Positions 1-6,761 of a stretch of 14,455 bases of DNA are shown in pieces (positions within the stretch are counted from its first letter, which is position 1; each line of letters starts with the position of its first letter). Position numbers and translations under genes: made by a program. The stretch is from positions 1 to 14,455 of the forward strand of contig CAZJHS010000070.1 of the NCBI GenBank assembly GCA_964545895.1, read 5' to 3'. Below the pieces are notes generated by a model that was not told where the DNA came from, searched no databases, and worked only from the letters and a program-made list of their open reading frames with translations. Origin of the DNA: UBA6183 sp964545895 (GTDB taxonomy: Bacteria > Bacteroidota > Bacteroidia > UKL13-3).

Positions 1-2
1 TT

Positions 3-2306
3 GAGTATGTAGCCAAAATGCGCTTTGCCAATAGGTTTGATATTGTAGAAAAAATGCTGCTGCAAACCAACGAGTTTAAACGCATTTTAATAGAAGAGTT
101 GCCTTTTCCTAACGAGCATTATTATAACATTCAACCGTATTTACGTAAAGCATCTATTGAAGGTGCTTTTTTAATAGAAGATGAGCTGCATCAAATAAAA
201 TTATTGTTGCAAACCTTTGCCGCTATTTGTAAATATTTTGAAGAGCGCAACGAAAAATATCCGCAAGTGGCAGCCTTATTTGCAGGCTTAGTTTACAACC
301 AACAAATTGTAAAATATATTGAGCGTATATTGGATAACGAAGGATTGCTAAAGCCAAATGCTTCGCCCGAGTTATCAAAAATTTCGGCCAAAATACAAGA
401 GCGCGAAAAGGAAGTACGCAGGCGCATGAGCCAACTTTTTGAAAAAGCACAAGCACAAGGTTGGTTAGCCAATAGTGGAATTACAGTGCGCGATGGTCGT
501 TTGGTGTTGCCTATTTTGGCCGAGCACAAACGCCAAATTTCGGGTTTAGTGCATGATGAATCATCAACCGGACAAACAGTATACTTAGAGCCTGCCGAAA
601 TATTTGAGACCAACAATATTATTCGCGAGTTACAAATACAATACAAGCGCGAACGCGAACGTATTTTAATTGAAATTACCGATAAAATACGCCCAGCTTT
701 ACCCGATTTGGAAAAGTACTTGCAACGCATGGGTATTGCCGATTTTATCAGGGCTAAGGCTTTATTGGCTATTGATTTGGATGCCAATATGCCCATATTA
801 AGTAAGGCTGTATTGTTGCAGTTAAACGATGCCTATCATCCGTTGTTAAAACTTAGTCATCAAAAACAAGGCTTACCTGTAATACCACTTAGTTTAAGTT
901 TAACCCGCGAAAAACGAATTTTAGTTATATCGGGTCCTAATGCCGGAGGTAAATCTGTGGCGCTAAAAACTATAGGTTTGTTGCAATACATGTTGCAATG
1001 TGGCTTGTTGGTGCCTTGCAAAGGTCATTCGGAAATGAGTGTATTTGCCGATGTAATGGTGGATATTGGCGATGAACAAAGCATTGAAAATGATTTAAGT
1101 ACGTATAGCTCGCACTTAAAACACATGAAATATTTTACCGAGTTTGCCGATGCTAAAACCTTGTTTTTAATTGATGAGTTTGGTACAGGTACAGACCCTC
1201 AATTTGGTGGCCCATTAGCCGAAGCCATTTTAAACCGACTGAATATTAAGCAGGCCTTTGGTGTGGTAAATACACATTACAGCAACCTTAAAAATTTTGC
1301 AGGCAATACCAAAGGTTTAATCAATGCACGCATGTTGTTTGATCAAGACAAATTACAACCGCTGTATAAATTAGAGATTGGCCAACCGGGTAGTTCGTAT
1401 GCGTTTGAAATCGCACAAAAAACAGGTTTAAACGATGCCATTATAAGTTATGCGCGCAACAAAGTTGGCGATAAACAAAAGCGATTAGATGATTTGTTGA
1501 TTGAACTGGAGCGCGAAAAAAATCATGTAAACGATTTAAAGAAAAGGTTTGAAGAAAAGGACATCAAAACCAAGCATTTGATGGAAGAGTACGACAAACT
1601 AAAAACGGATTTAGAAACCAACAAAAAGCAACTAATTAATAAGGCTAAGCAAGAAGCATTGGCCATTATTAGTGAGGCCAACAGCCGTATTGAAAATACC
1701 ATCAGAGAAATTAGAGAGAAAAAAGCCGATACAGATACCATACGAAAAGTACGTAGCGAACTAAAAGCCGATACCGACCAATTAAAGCACGATACCGTTA
1801 CACACCAACAGACACAGCCAGTAAAACCACGTATAAAAACAGGTGTAAACTTGCCGCTTGAGGTAGGTGCTGCTGTGCAACTAGATGGGCAATTGGTAGA
1901 TGGCCAGGTAATGGAACTTAAAAAAACAAAAGCATTGGTAGCCTTTGGCGATATACAAAGTTGGGTTGACATAAATAAGCTTGAAGTAATAGCTAAAAAG
2001 CAAACCAAATCTGTTAGGCAATCAATAGCAGGTTTTGATGTAAATGCTAAAATGCAAGGTTTTCAAACCGAGTTAAACTTAATTGGAGTAAGGGGCGAAG
2101 AGGCCATGAAATTATTACAAGAGTATATGGATGATGCTTATTTGTTAGGCTTTAAACAAGTGCGTATTGTGCATGGTAAAGGCTATGGTATTTTACGCAA
2201 AATGGTACGCGAGTATTTAAAAAAGAGCAAGCAAGTAGAGTTTGTAACCGATGAACATGTGGAGCTTGGTGGCGATGGAGTGAGCTTGGTTACTTTGAGG
2301 GTGTGA
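3..2306 (+). CDS. mutS2: MutS2 family ATPase with C-terminal Smr domain (5'-truncated by window edge)
   Basis: MutS2 is a MutS-like ATPase that in other bacteria restrains recombination or rescues collided ribosomes; it does not do mismatch repair. Counting from the first in-window ATG (base 18), the order is: core/clamp helices (1-290), Walker A GPNAGGKS (306-313), Walker B LFLIDEFGTG with D386-E387, a long charged coiled coil (about 475-600), a small KOW-like barrel (about 620-665) and an Smr domain (685-762) with HGKG at 719-722. The frame stays open upstream to the window edge (EYVAK precedes the Met), and family members have about 25 more N-terminal residues, so the true start is outside the window. 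Oddity: the usual Smr LDLR signature reads LNLI at 686-689. The gene is convergent with the minus-strand gene that follows. Family assignment is very secure; the cellular role in this organism is not known. Confidence 0.96.
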   Translation, partial: EYVAKMRFANRFDIVEKMLLQTNEFKRILIEELPFPNEHYYNIQPYLRKASIEGAFLIEDELHQIKLLLQTFAAICKYFEERNEKYPQVAALFAGLVYNQQIVKYIERILDNEGLLKPNASPELSKISAKIQEREKEVRRRMSQLFEKAQAQGWLANSGITVRDGRLVLPILAEHKRQISGLVHDESSTGQTVYLEPAEIFETNNIIRELQIQYKRERERILIEITDKIRPALPDLEKYLQRMGIADFIRAKALLAIDLDANMPILSKAVLLQLNDAYHPLLKLSHQKQGLPVIPLSLSLTREKRILVISGPNAGGKSVALKTIGLLQYMLQCGLLVPCKGHSEMSVFADVMVDIGDEQSIENDLSTYSSHLKHMKYFTEFADAKTLFLIDEFGTGTDPQFGGPLAEAILNRLNIKQAFGVVNTHYSNLKNFAGNTKGLINARMLFDQDKLQPLYKLEIGQPGSSYAFEIAQKTGLNDAIISYARNKVGDKQKRLDDLLIELEREKNHVNDLKKRFEEKDIKTKHLMEEYDKLKTDLETNKKQLINKAKQEALAIISEANSRIENTIREIREKKADTDTIRKVRSELKADTDQLKHDTVTHQQTQPVKPRIKTGVNLPLEVGAAVQLDGQLVDGQVMELKKTKALVAFGDIQSWVDINKLEVIAKKQTKSVRQSIAGFDVNAKMQGFQTELNLIGVRGEEAMKLLQEYMDDAYLLGFKQVRIVHGKGYGILRKMVREYLKKSKQVEFVTDEHVELGGDGVSLVTLRV

Positions 2307-2321
2307 TGAGTGGAGGCTAGA

Positions 2322-2353
2322 TTAGTTAATTAGTTAATTAGTTAATTAGTTAA
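2322..2353. repeat. Tandem repeat, 4 x 8 bp TTAGTTAA
   Basis: Four perfect copies of TTAGTTAA run head to tail at 2322-2329, 2330-2337, 2338-2345 and 2346-2353. They lie in the 80-base gap between the convergent mutS2 and the small membrane protein gene. No GC-rich hairpin with a T-run was seen in this gap, so no intrinsic terminator is called. A repeat of this kind could vary in copy number by slippage. Confidence 0.9.
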
Positions 2354-2386
2354 TGTTATGATTTAAAAATTAACATTCACGCAGTA

Positions 2387-2833
2387 CTATATATAATTAG
2401 TCTTTTCGCCTTTAAGTTCATTCAATTCTTTCACTAAATCTTCGTGCCAAATATCGTAATTGGAGGCATCAAGAGTTGTCATGGTGTTGTTCTTAAAAAC
2501 AAATAAAATGTGAATCCTTGTTCGATTATTTAGAAAACTCCACTCTTGGTGAGACGAAATAGATTCTAATTCAATCCATTCATAGTTTTTACCTTTAATA
2601 GTTATTGAGCTCGAATCAGCTACGATTTCGTATTCGTGGTTTGTTTTATTTAAATAATAAACAGTAATGAAAGTAATTAAGCTTAATGAAGTAATTGTAA
2701 CAAAAAATGCAATCAAATAACCCAATTCAAGTCCGAATGCGGTGATGAAAAATACGACAGGAAATAATGCAAACGCAATGATTAAATTGCCAATTGTAGT
2801 AGTGTTTTTAACCTTCAGTATTTTGTTGTTCAT
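2387..2833 (-). CDS. Small two-helix membrane protein with PH-like C-terminal domain, downstream of reverse transcriptase
   Basis: I do not recognise a named family. From the ATG at 2833 the protein has 148 residues. It has a short polar N-terminus, two hydrophobic helices (about 16-35 and 38-60) with almost no loop between them, then a soluble part (66-128) of alternating strands typical of bacterial PH-like domains, and a final amphipathic helix (129-143). A TTG at 2851 would add six residues; ATG is preferred because TTG starts are rare in this phylum. The gene lies 96 bases after the reverse transcriptase on the same strand, so co-transcription is plausible. It is very AT-rich, partly because of the membrane segments. 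Inference: it could be the membrane effector or partner of the reverse transcriptase, as retron Ec48 carries a two-helix membrane effector. It could also be an unrelated hypothetical. Confidence 0.75.
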   Translation of the reverse strand: MNNKILKVKNTTTIGNLIIAFALFPVVFFITAFGLELGYLIAFFVTITSLSLITFITVYYLNKTNHEYEIVADSSSITIKGKNYEWIELESISSHQEWSFLNNRTRIHILFVFKNNTMTTLDASNYDIWHEDLVKELNELKGEKTNYI

Positions 2834-2929
2834 ATCCTTGTTGCTGTCCAAACGTTCTATATCTAGCTAAGGTAAAGAATTTACGTAAACGAAATGCTGA
2901 AAAATTGAACAATGTTGACACGACTACTG

Positions 2930-4255
2930 TTATTGGCTGGCATTTCTCAGCTCTTGTATTCTGTTGTCAATCGTTTGCAGATTAAATTCCACCCTGTCCT
3001 TCGAATAAAAAAGTCTTAGATGGAACAGAAAAGAATTGAATAATGACGATGGAATCATGCTGTCAAGTTGTTGGAAGAAATCGTTATCATTGTTAACAGC
3101 AGTCCGAATTCGTCTGAAATGCCATAATTGCAACCCTGATAGGAATTCTTGATTAAAGAATCCGCTGATTAACCGATGTCTATGTTTGGGTTCAATTAGA
3201 TTAAAGTCAATGGTAAGGAGTCTTTTCAATACAGAACTGTCCTTGAAGCGAATTTTGCTATCTATTATCTGGAAATATTTTTCGACTCCTTGATTGATAG
3301 AATCTTTATTCTCTTTGTCACTTAGCAAGTCAAAAATCTCAAACGCCCAATATGTTTCAAATTCCACTTTTGTTTCAAATTCCTTTACTTTACTGCTATT
3401 GATGTTGAGGTTAATTTTAAATAATTCTTTAGATGCTTCAAAGAGAATGAGTCTTGCAATTTCTTTATTATGTGTAAATATTATTTGGTCATCTGCGAAC
3501 CTTATGAATTGCGAACCGTATTTGTCACAAATGGATTTCATTGCGAAATCATAATCCTGCAAATAAAAGTTTGCCAGAATTCGAGAGCAATCACCTATTT
3601 CGTCCTGTGGTAGTCCAACTGTTTTGACGTTGTATCCCTCTATTCTTTTATTCCAATTCTGTAAAAAATGAATGAGTAAAGTAACAACATCTTGTTTATT
3701 CTTAGGTATCACATGACGAATTTTCCTTTCAAGTATTGCCAAGTTAATGGTATCATAGAAATTTGCAATGTCAATATTAATATAGTAGCCATAATTACCA
3801 CTTTCATTATATCTTCTTGCTATCCCTTGAAAAGTCCTCCACTCTTGAGCCCAAGATAATTCATTTATAGTGTTAAAAGGAACGTAGTCCAATTCAATTA
3901 TTTCTTGTTCTTCCTTTAGTCTTATGGGATTTCCTAAAGTCCATCCTCCAAAAGTTCCTTCTACTCGATTTAGAGCGATTTCATTTTCTAGTAGCTTTAA
4001 ACAGAAATAATATACGCAATAGTCTTTTCTATTAAATGTTGGGACGAACCTTGTAACGCCATTATGTTTGTTTACAAGTATGTAGTGTCTTGGATGGCTT
4101 GGTGTATAGGTAAAGTTTGTGACTTGGTCATGGAGTGTATTTAAGAAGGCCTCCTTGTCAATTGGAAGGTCGTCAAATGGAACAATACTTTCATTAAGTT
4201 TTGTCCAGAATTTAGTCTTGAATAGTTGAGTAAATGAAGGTTTATCTATTTTCAT
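2930..4255 (-). CDS. Stand-alone reverse transcriptase, UG/Abi (DRT-like) type, putative anti-phage
   Basis: An RNA-directed DNA polymerase of 441 residues. Motif A is YINIDIANFYD (158-168, catalytic D162). Motif B is GLPQDEIGDCSRILANFYL (214-232). Motif C is FADD (253-256, catalytic D255 and D256), followed by a motif D-like NINSSKVKEF (284-293). The first ~55 residues and the last ~130 are non-catalytic, the latter predicted helical. It lacks the maturase and HNH domains of group II intron RTs and the VTG signature of retron RTs. Motif B has SR where retron and intron enzymes have SP, as in the Unknown Group/Abi RTs, many of which defend against phage. The ATG at 4255 has no clear Shine-Dalgarno, which is normal in Bacteroidota. 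GC is about 32% in five hand-counted lines, lower than flanking genes, which suggests transfer. RT identity is secure; the defence role and UG subgroup are inference. Confidence 0.9.
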   Translation of the reverse strand: MKIDKPSFTQLFKTKFWTKLNESIVPFDDLPIDKEAFLNTLHDQVTNFTYTPSHPRHYILVNKHNGVTRFVPTFNRKDYCVYYFCLKLLENEIALNRVEGTFGGWTLGNPIRLKEEQEIIELDYVPFNTINELSWAQEWRTFQGIARRYNESGNYGYYINIDIANFYDTINLAILERKIRHVIPKNKQDVVTLLIHFLQNWNKRIEGYNVKTVGLPQDEIGDCSRILANFYLQDYDFAMKSICDKYGSQFIRFADDQIIFTHNKEIARLILFEASKELFKINLNINSSKVKEFETKVEFETYWAFEIFDLLSDKENKDSINQGVEKYFQIIDSKIRFKDSSVLKRLLTIDFNLIEPKHRHRLISGFFNQEFLSGLQLWHFRRIRTAVNNDNDFFQQLDSMIPSSLFNSFLFHLRLFYSKDRVEFNLQTIDNRIQELRNASQ

Positions 4256-4271
4256 AAGCTGTCTTTATGCT

Positions 4272-4348
4272 AGCCACTAACTTAATTATCTGCGATACTC
4301 AAAATTCTTTTTGTTTCGCTTTATTTTTCAATAAAATTATTAGTGGTT
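4272..4348 (-). other. Inverted repeat in the leader of the reverse transcriptase gene; possible structured ncRNA
   Basis: The arms 4272-4280 (AGCCACTAA) and 4340-4348 (TTAGTGGTT) can pair over nine positions, one of them a G-T wobble, enclosing about 59 bases. The structure lies 17-93 bases upstream of the RT start codon. Several DRT systems use a noncoding RNA just upstream of the RT as template, so this is a candidate for such an RNA. The sequence alone does not show transcription. Confidence 0.3.
4300..4331 (-). promoter_or_regulatory. Possible promoter of the reverse transcriptase cassette
   Basis: On the minus strand GAATTTTG (4300-4307) matches seven of eight positions of the Bacteroidota -7 box TAnnTTTG. 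A TTG (4329-4331) lies 21 bases upstream, close to the usual -33 spacing. It would give a leader of about 40 bases before the ATG at 4255. The match is imperfect and the region is AT-rich, so this is weak. Confidence 0.3.
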
Positions 4349-4387
4349 GGTGTCGGGGTTTTATATTTTACGGTTATTTAAGTTTAC

Positions 4388-4421
4388 TAAATAAAACGTT
4401 TGTATTGGCAAATACAAACGT
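4388..4421 (-). terminator. Perfect 11-bp hairpin, likely hipA intrinsic terminator
   Basis: ACGTTTGTATT (4396-4406) and AATACAAACGT (4411-4421) form a perfect 11-bp stem with a 4-base loop. On the minus strand the stem is followed by TTTTATTT; on the plus strand no T-run follows. It lies about 97 bases past the hipA stop codon and before the reverse transcriptase promoter region, so it would separate the two transcription units. The stem is AT-rich for a terminator, which lowers certainty. Confidence 0.55.
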
Positions 4422-4517
4422 ACTTGCATCTACTCATCATCATCAACTTTCATTAAGCATTAAACATTTAAAATTAAACATTCAACCCTCCAATTTCTAA
4501 CCTCCATCCTCCAACAT

Positions 4518-5825
4518 CTACCTTCCAATTATCCAATGCGTTTTTGCAATACTATTTTTAAGGCTGGTCTCCACATCTACTTGGTTGGCAAAGGTTTTCC
4601 ATTGAGCTACGGTTTCATTAATTTCATCAATAATAGCAGCCGCTTTTTTGCTGGCAATTAATTCGCCAATGGTTAATAAATCGGCACGGTTAATATCTTG
4701 TCGTTTGTTGTTTATGCTTAATGCATGTTGGCTTACCCATTCGCTGCCTGGGCGGTAGGCATGGCAAATATCATAAGCAGGAGCCAACTCCCAAGCTTGG
4801 TCTTTTTTAAGCCTAAATGCAAAGTTTTTGGTGTGGTCATCGCAATTGCGGGCTATTACATTAAACACCATCCGCCTGTACATTTGTTCCATGTCGTGGT
4901 AGGTTAGTTTTAACTCGCGCATGGTTTGAAATAATTGCTCATAACTAAAGCTATTTACCAAATTAAAATCAACATGTTTTAGTGCACAAAATGTTTGAAT
5001 ATGGTGTTTTATATCGCCACCTTCACGGTCAAATCGTTTGGTCATAAAATGTGCGCGTCCGTTTTCCTCCAATAGTTTACTTGGCATCATGATAATACCG
5101 CAAGCGGTGGCCATGTTGTAATACGCCATTTCTACGCGGCCATAACCTTTACTTGCACCCAGTTGCACATCACTAACACCATCAAGTTTTAGTAGCCAAT
5201 GCTCAAAACCTTTAGGTGCATTAGTTTGCCCCGATTTTACTTCGCCAGTTTTGGGGTTATAGGCAATAACAGCCTTGGGCCTTGCACCACCAGCCGATGT
5301 GCCTATTTTTAAAATTTCCATTACAGCCTTTTCCTCTTCCTTATTTAAGTTGGTGGTAAAAGCTTCGCGGCTTGATAACATTTTTTGTGCTATATGCACC
5401 ATGCTATCCAACTCCACCGAAAAGGTTTTAGGCGTATCGTTTAATGTGGTTGGTTCAAATTCTAAGGCGCCCATGCCACGGCTACCAATAAAGCACAACA
5501 TTTCCACTGGATTCATGTCATCTTGTGGTCTGCCTTGTTGGGCTAGCCACATATTTATCAGTTGGTTTCCATACTTATCGGGCAGCACATCAGCTAATAA
5601 TCCTGGCAAACCTTTAAAAGTATCAACGGTTGCGTTTTTATTGGGGCGTAACTCTGCAAAGCTGTATACTTTTCGGGGTCCTCCAATGGGCATTTTAATG
5701 GGCGATAAATCCCAATTTAGGCGCTTAAATTTACTGTCATATTCAAAGCTGGCTAAGCCAGTTTTAGGGTTCCAAGCTACAGCACCCGCCAATTCGCCCC
5801 ATATTTTTACAAACGCGGTGTTCAT
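4518..5825 (-). CDS. hipA: HipA-family serine/threonine kinase toxin
   Basis: This is a HipA-type toxin; E. coli HipA phosphorylates glutamyl-tRNA synthetase and causes growth arrest. At 435 residues the length is normal for the family. The N-terminal HipA domain covers about 1-125. The Gly-rich loop GTSAGGARPK (175-184) contains a Ser at 177 where E. coli HipA has its autophosphorylated Ser150 region. The kinase core reads RNCDDHTKNF (326-335), with D329 matching catalytic Asp309, and LAPAYDI (347-353), with D352 matching metal-binding Asp332. All key kinase residues appear intact, so the toxin should be active. The XRE gene lies 31 bases upstream on the same strand, the classic hipBA order. 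GC in sampled lines is about 45%, unlike the AT-rich RT cassette downstream, so the two modules probably arrived separately. The substrate here is unknown. Confidence 0.93.
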   Translation of the reverse strand: MNTAFVKIWGELAGAVAWNPKTGLASFEYDSKFKRLNWDLSPIKMPIGGPRKVYSFAELRPNKNATVDTFKGLPGLLADVLPDKYGNQLINMWLAQQGRPQDDMNPVEMLCFIGSRGMGALEFEPTTLNDTPKTFSVELDSMVHIAQKMLSSREAFTTNLNKEEEKAVMEILKIGTSAGGARPKAVIAYNPKTGEVKSGQTNAPKGFEHWLLKLDGVSDVQLGASKGYGRVEMAYYNMATACGIIMMPSKLLEENGRAHFMTKRFDREGGDIKHHIQTFCALKHVDFNLVNSFSYEQLFQTMRELKLTYHDMEQMYRRMVFNVIARNCDDHTKNFAFRLKKDQAWELAPAYDICHAYRPGSEWVSQHALSINNKRQDINRADLLTIGELIASKKAAAIIDEINETVAQWKTFANQVDVETSLKNSIAKTHWIIGR

Positions 5826-5856
5826 TATTATAAGTTTTTAGGTTGTGGTTGGGCTA

Positions 5857-6180
5857 CTATTTATTGCGTACTCTTTTGCGTTTGTACTTGGCCCGTTCTT
5901 TTTCAGCTAACATCATTGGGCTAATAGTTTCTTGCACGCTAAATGCATCAAGCAGATATAATACATCCAATACCCTAAGTACTTGTATAAAAGTTGCCAA
6001 TGTTACGGTTTCGCCACGTTCAAGCAGGCTTAAGGTTGATCTACTGATACCTGCAGCTTGGGCTAGCTCTTCTTGTGTTTTGTGTTGTTCCATGCGTTGG
6101 TGTTTAATAAAGCGACCAATGTATTGGGTAAGTGCTTTATCACTCATGGAATTCCAAATGCTGTATGATAACTCAGTCAT
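5857..6180 (-). CDS. hipB: XRE-family antitoxin/repressor (HipB-like)
   Basis: A 107-residue DNA-binding protein with one XRE/Cro helix-turn-helix (about 20-77). The core QEELAQAAGISRSTLSLLER spans 36-55. The tail is very basic (AKYKRKRVRNK, 97-107). It is the first gene of a two-gene operon with hipA, whose start is 31 bases after its stop. In the family, HipB dimers bind HipA, inhibit it, and together repress the operon from palindromic operators. The call is based mainly on this context, since XRE domains are generic. An internal Met at position 12 (MSDKALTQYIG) is an alternative start. The ATG at 6180 is preferred because it lies about 39 bases past a perfect TAnnTTTG promoter box. Confidence 0.88.
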   Translation of the reverse strand: MTELSYSIWNSMSDKALTQYIGRFIKHQRMEQHKTQEELAQAAGISRSTLSLLERGETVTLATFIQVLRVLDVLYLLDAFSVQETISPMMLAEKERAKYKRKRVRNK

Positions 6181-6218
6181 AATAGTAGTTTTTATTACTT
6201 AAAGATTGATATCTCATA

Positions 6219-6249
6219 CAAATGTACATCTTTTTTGTTGTTTTAAAAA
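6219..6249 (-). promoter_or_regulatory. hipBA promoter (Bacteroidota type)
   Basis: TACATTTG on the minus strand (6219-6226) matches the TAnnTTTG -7 consensus at every fixed position. A T-run (6245-6249) stands 18 bases upstream in place of the -33 TTTG, without the G. The implied leader to the hipB ATG is about 30 bases. Confidence 0.55.
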
Positions 6250-6263
6250 TTTTGCATCATTTT

Positions 6264-6300
6264 TCATTCATTAAATCAAAAATACGCACATAATGAATGA
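6264..6300. repeat. 10-bp inverted repeat upstream of hipB
   Basis: TCATTCATTA (6264-6273) and TAATGAATGA (6291-6300) are perfect reverse complements separated by 17 bases. They share the TCATTCA/TGAATGA half-site with the adjacent palindrome at 6294-6311. No T-run follows on the minus strand, so this is unlikely to be a terminator for the DUF2752 gene. A hipBA operator array is one reading. Confidence 0.6.
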
Positions 6301-6311
6301 TTAATCATTCA
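6294..6311. promoter_or_regulatory. Perfect 18-bp palindrome, candidate HipB operator
   Basis: TGAATGATTAATCATTCA reads identically on both strands with no spacer. It lies about 70-90 bases upstream of the hipBA -7 box and just after the DUF2752 stop codon. Palindromic operators are expected for HipB-type dimeric repressors. The distance from the promoter and lack of experimental support keep the call tentative. Confidence 0.45.
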
Positions 6312-6320
6312 AATTTATAG

Positions 6321-6761
6321 TTATTTCCAAATAGATTGTAAGGCAATTTCGGTAAGTGTGGTGTGTTGTATAAAATGCAGTAACCTAATGCTATGATAAA
6401 GAATTAATACAGTGCCTAATCCGTAGGCTAGTTGTTTGCTGTAAATCCAGTGTTTAAAATATAGTTTATTGGTAGTTAGTTTTACTATTAGTATTCCTAA
6501 GCTTATTAAACAAAATAGCACCAAGGGTAGCCCAAATAAGTGGTACGATATACTTTTTGTTAGCTCGCCTTGGTATAAAAAAATAAGCGACTTTGTAATG
6601 CCACAACCAGGGCAAGGCATGCCCGTAGCCATTTTAAACGGACATAAAGATTGCGAGTTTTCAATGTTGGGGTCTAACAAGCCAATGCCATAGGGTATTG
6701 CTAGCGTAAGTAATACGCCAACAATACCTAATAAGCATCTTTTTTGAGTTTGATTAAGCAT
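6321..6761 (-). CDS. DUF2752 family membrane protein
   Basis: A 146-residue integral membrane protein of unknown function. It carries the DUF2752 signature: CPFKMATGMPCPGCGITKS (40-58), with three cysteines in the CP...CPGCG arrangement. Hydrophobic helices lie at about 9-29, 71-96 and 111-130. The conserved cysteines suggest metal or redox chemistry near the membrane surface, but no activity is established for the family. Its ATG overlaps the last 8 bases of the DUF4234 gene (ATGCTTAA), which implies translational coupling. DUF2752 genes next to small TM2/DUF4234-type membrane proteins are a familiar pairing in Bacteroidota. Family assignment is confident; the function is not known. Confidence 0.88.
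   Translation of the reverse strand: MLNQTQKRCLLGIVGVLLTLAIPYGIGLLDPNIENSQSLCPFKMATGMPCPGCGITKSLIFLYQGELTKSISYHLFGLPLVLFCLISLGILIVKLTTNKLYFKHWIYSKQLAYGLGTVLILYHSIRLLHFIQHTTLTEIALQSIWK

Noticed and set aside
293..796. 167-codon open frame antisense to mutS2
   Set aside because: It is the reverse reading of conserved MutS2 sequence, with no domain and no promoter-like upstream region.
2834..2851. TTG start for the small membrane protein
   Set aside because: It adds only six polar residues; ATG at 2833 is the more usual start in Bacteroidota. It cannot be fully excluded.
2930..4395. Retron (RT plus msr-msd)
   Set aside because: No VTG signature in the RT, motif B is not of the retron SP type, and no msr-msd-like pair of long inverted repeats was found upstream.
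4267..4500. 77-codon open frame on the plus strand in the RT/hipA gap
   Set aside because: Low-complexity sequence (His-rich stretch from CATCAT repeats, then Lys/Asn-rich), no recognisable domain, and it runs across the hairpin and the inverted repeat of the RT leader.
2307..4517. Group II intron or insertion sequence
   Set aside because: The RT lacks maturase and HNH domains, no domain V-like RNA hairpin was seen, and there is no transposase or clear target-site duplication.
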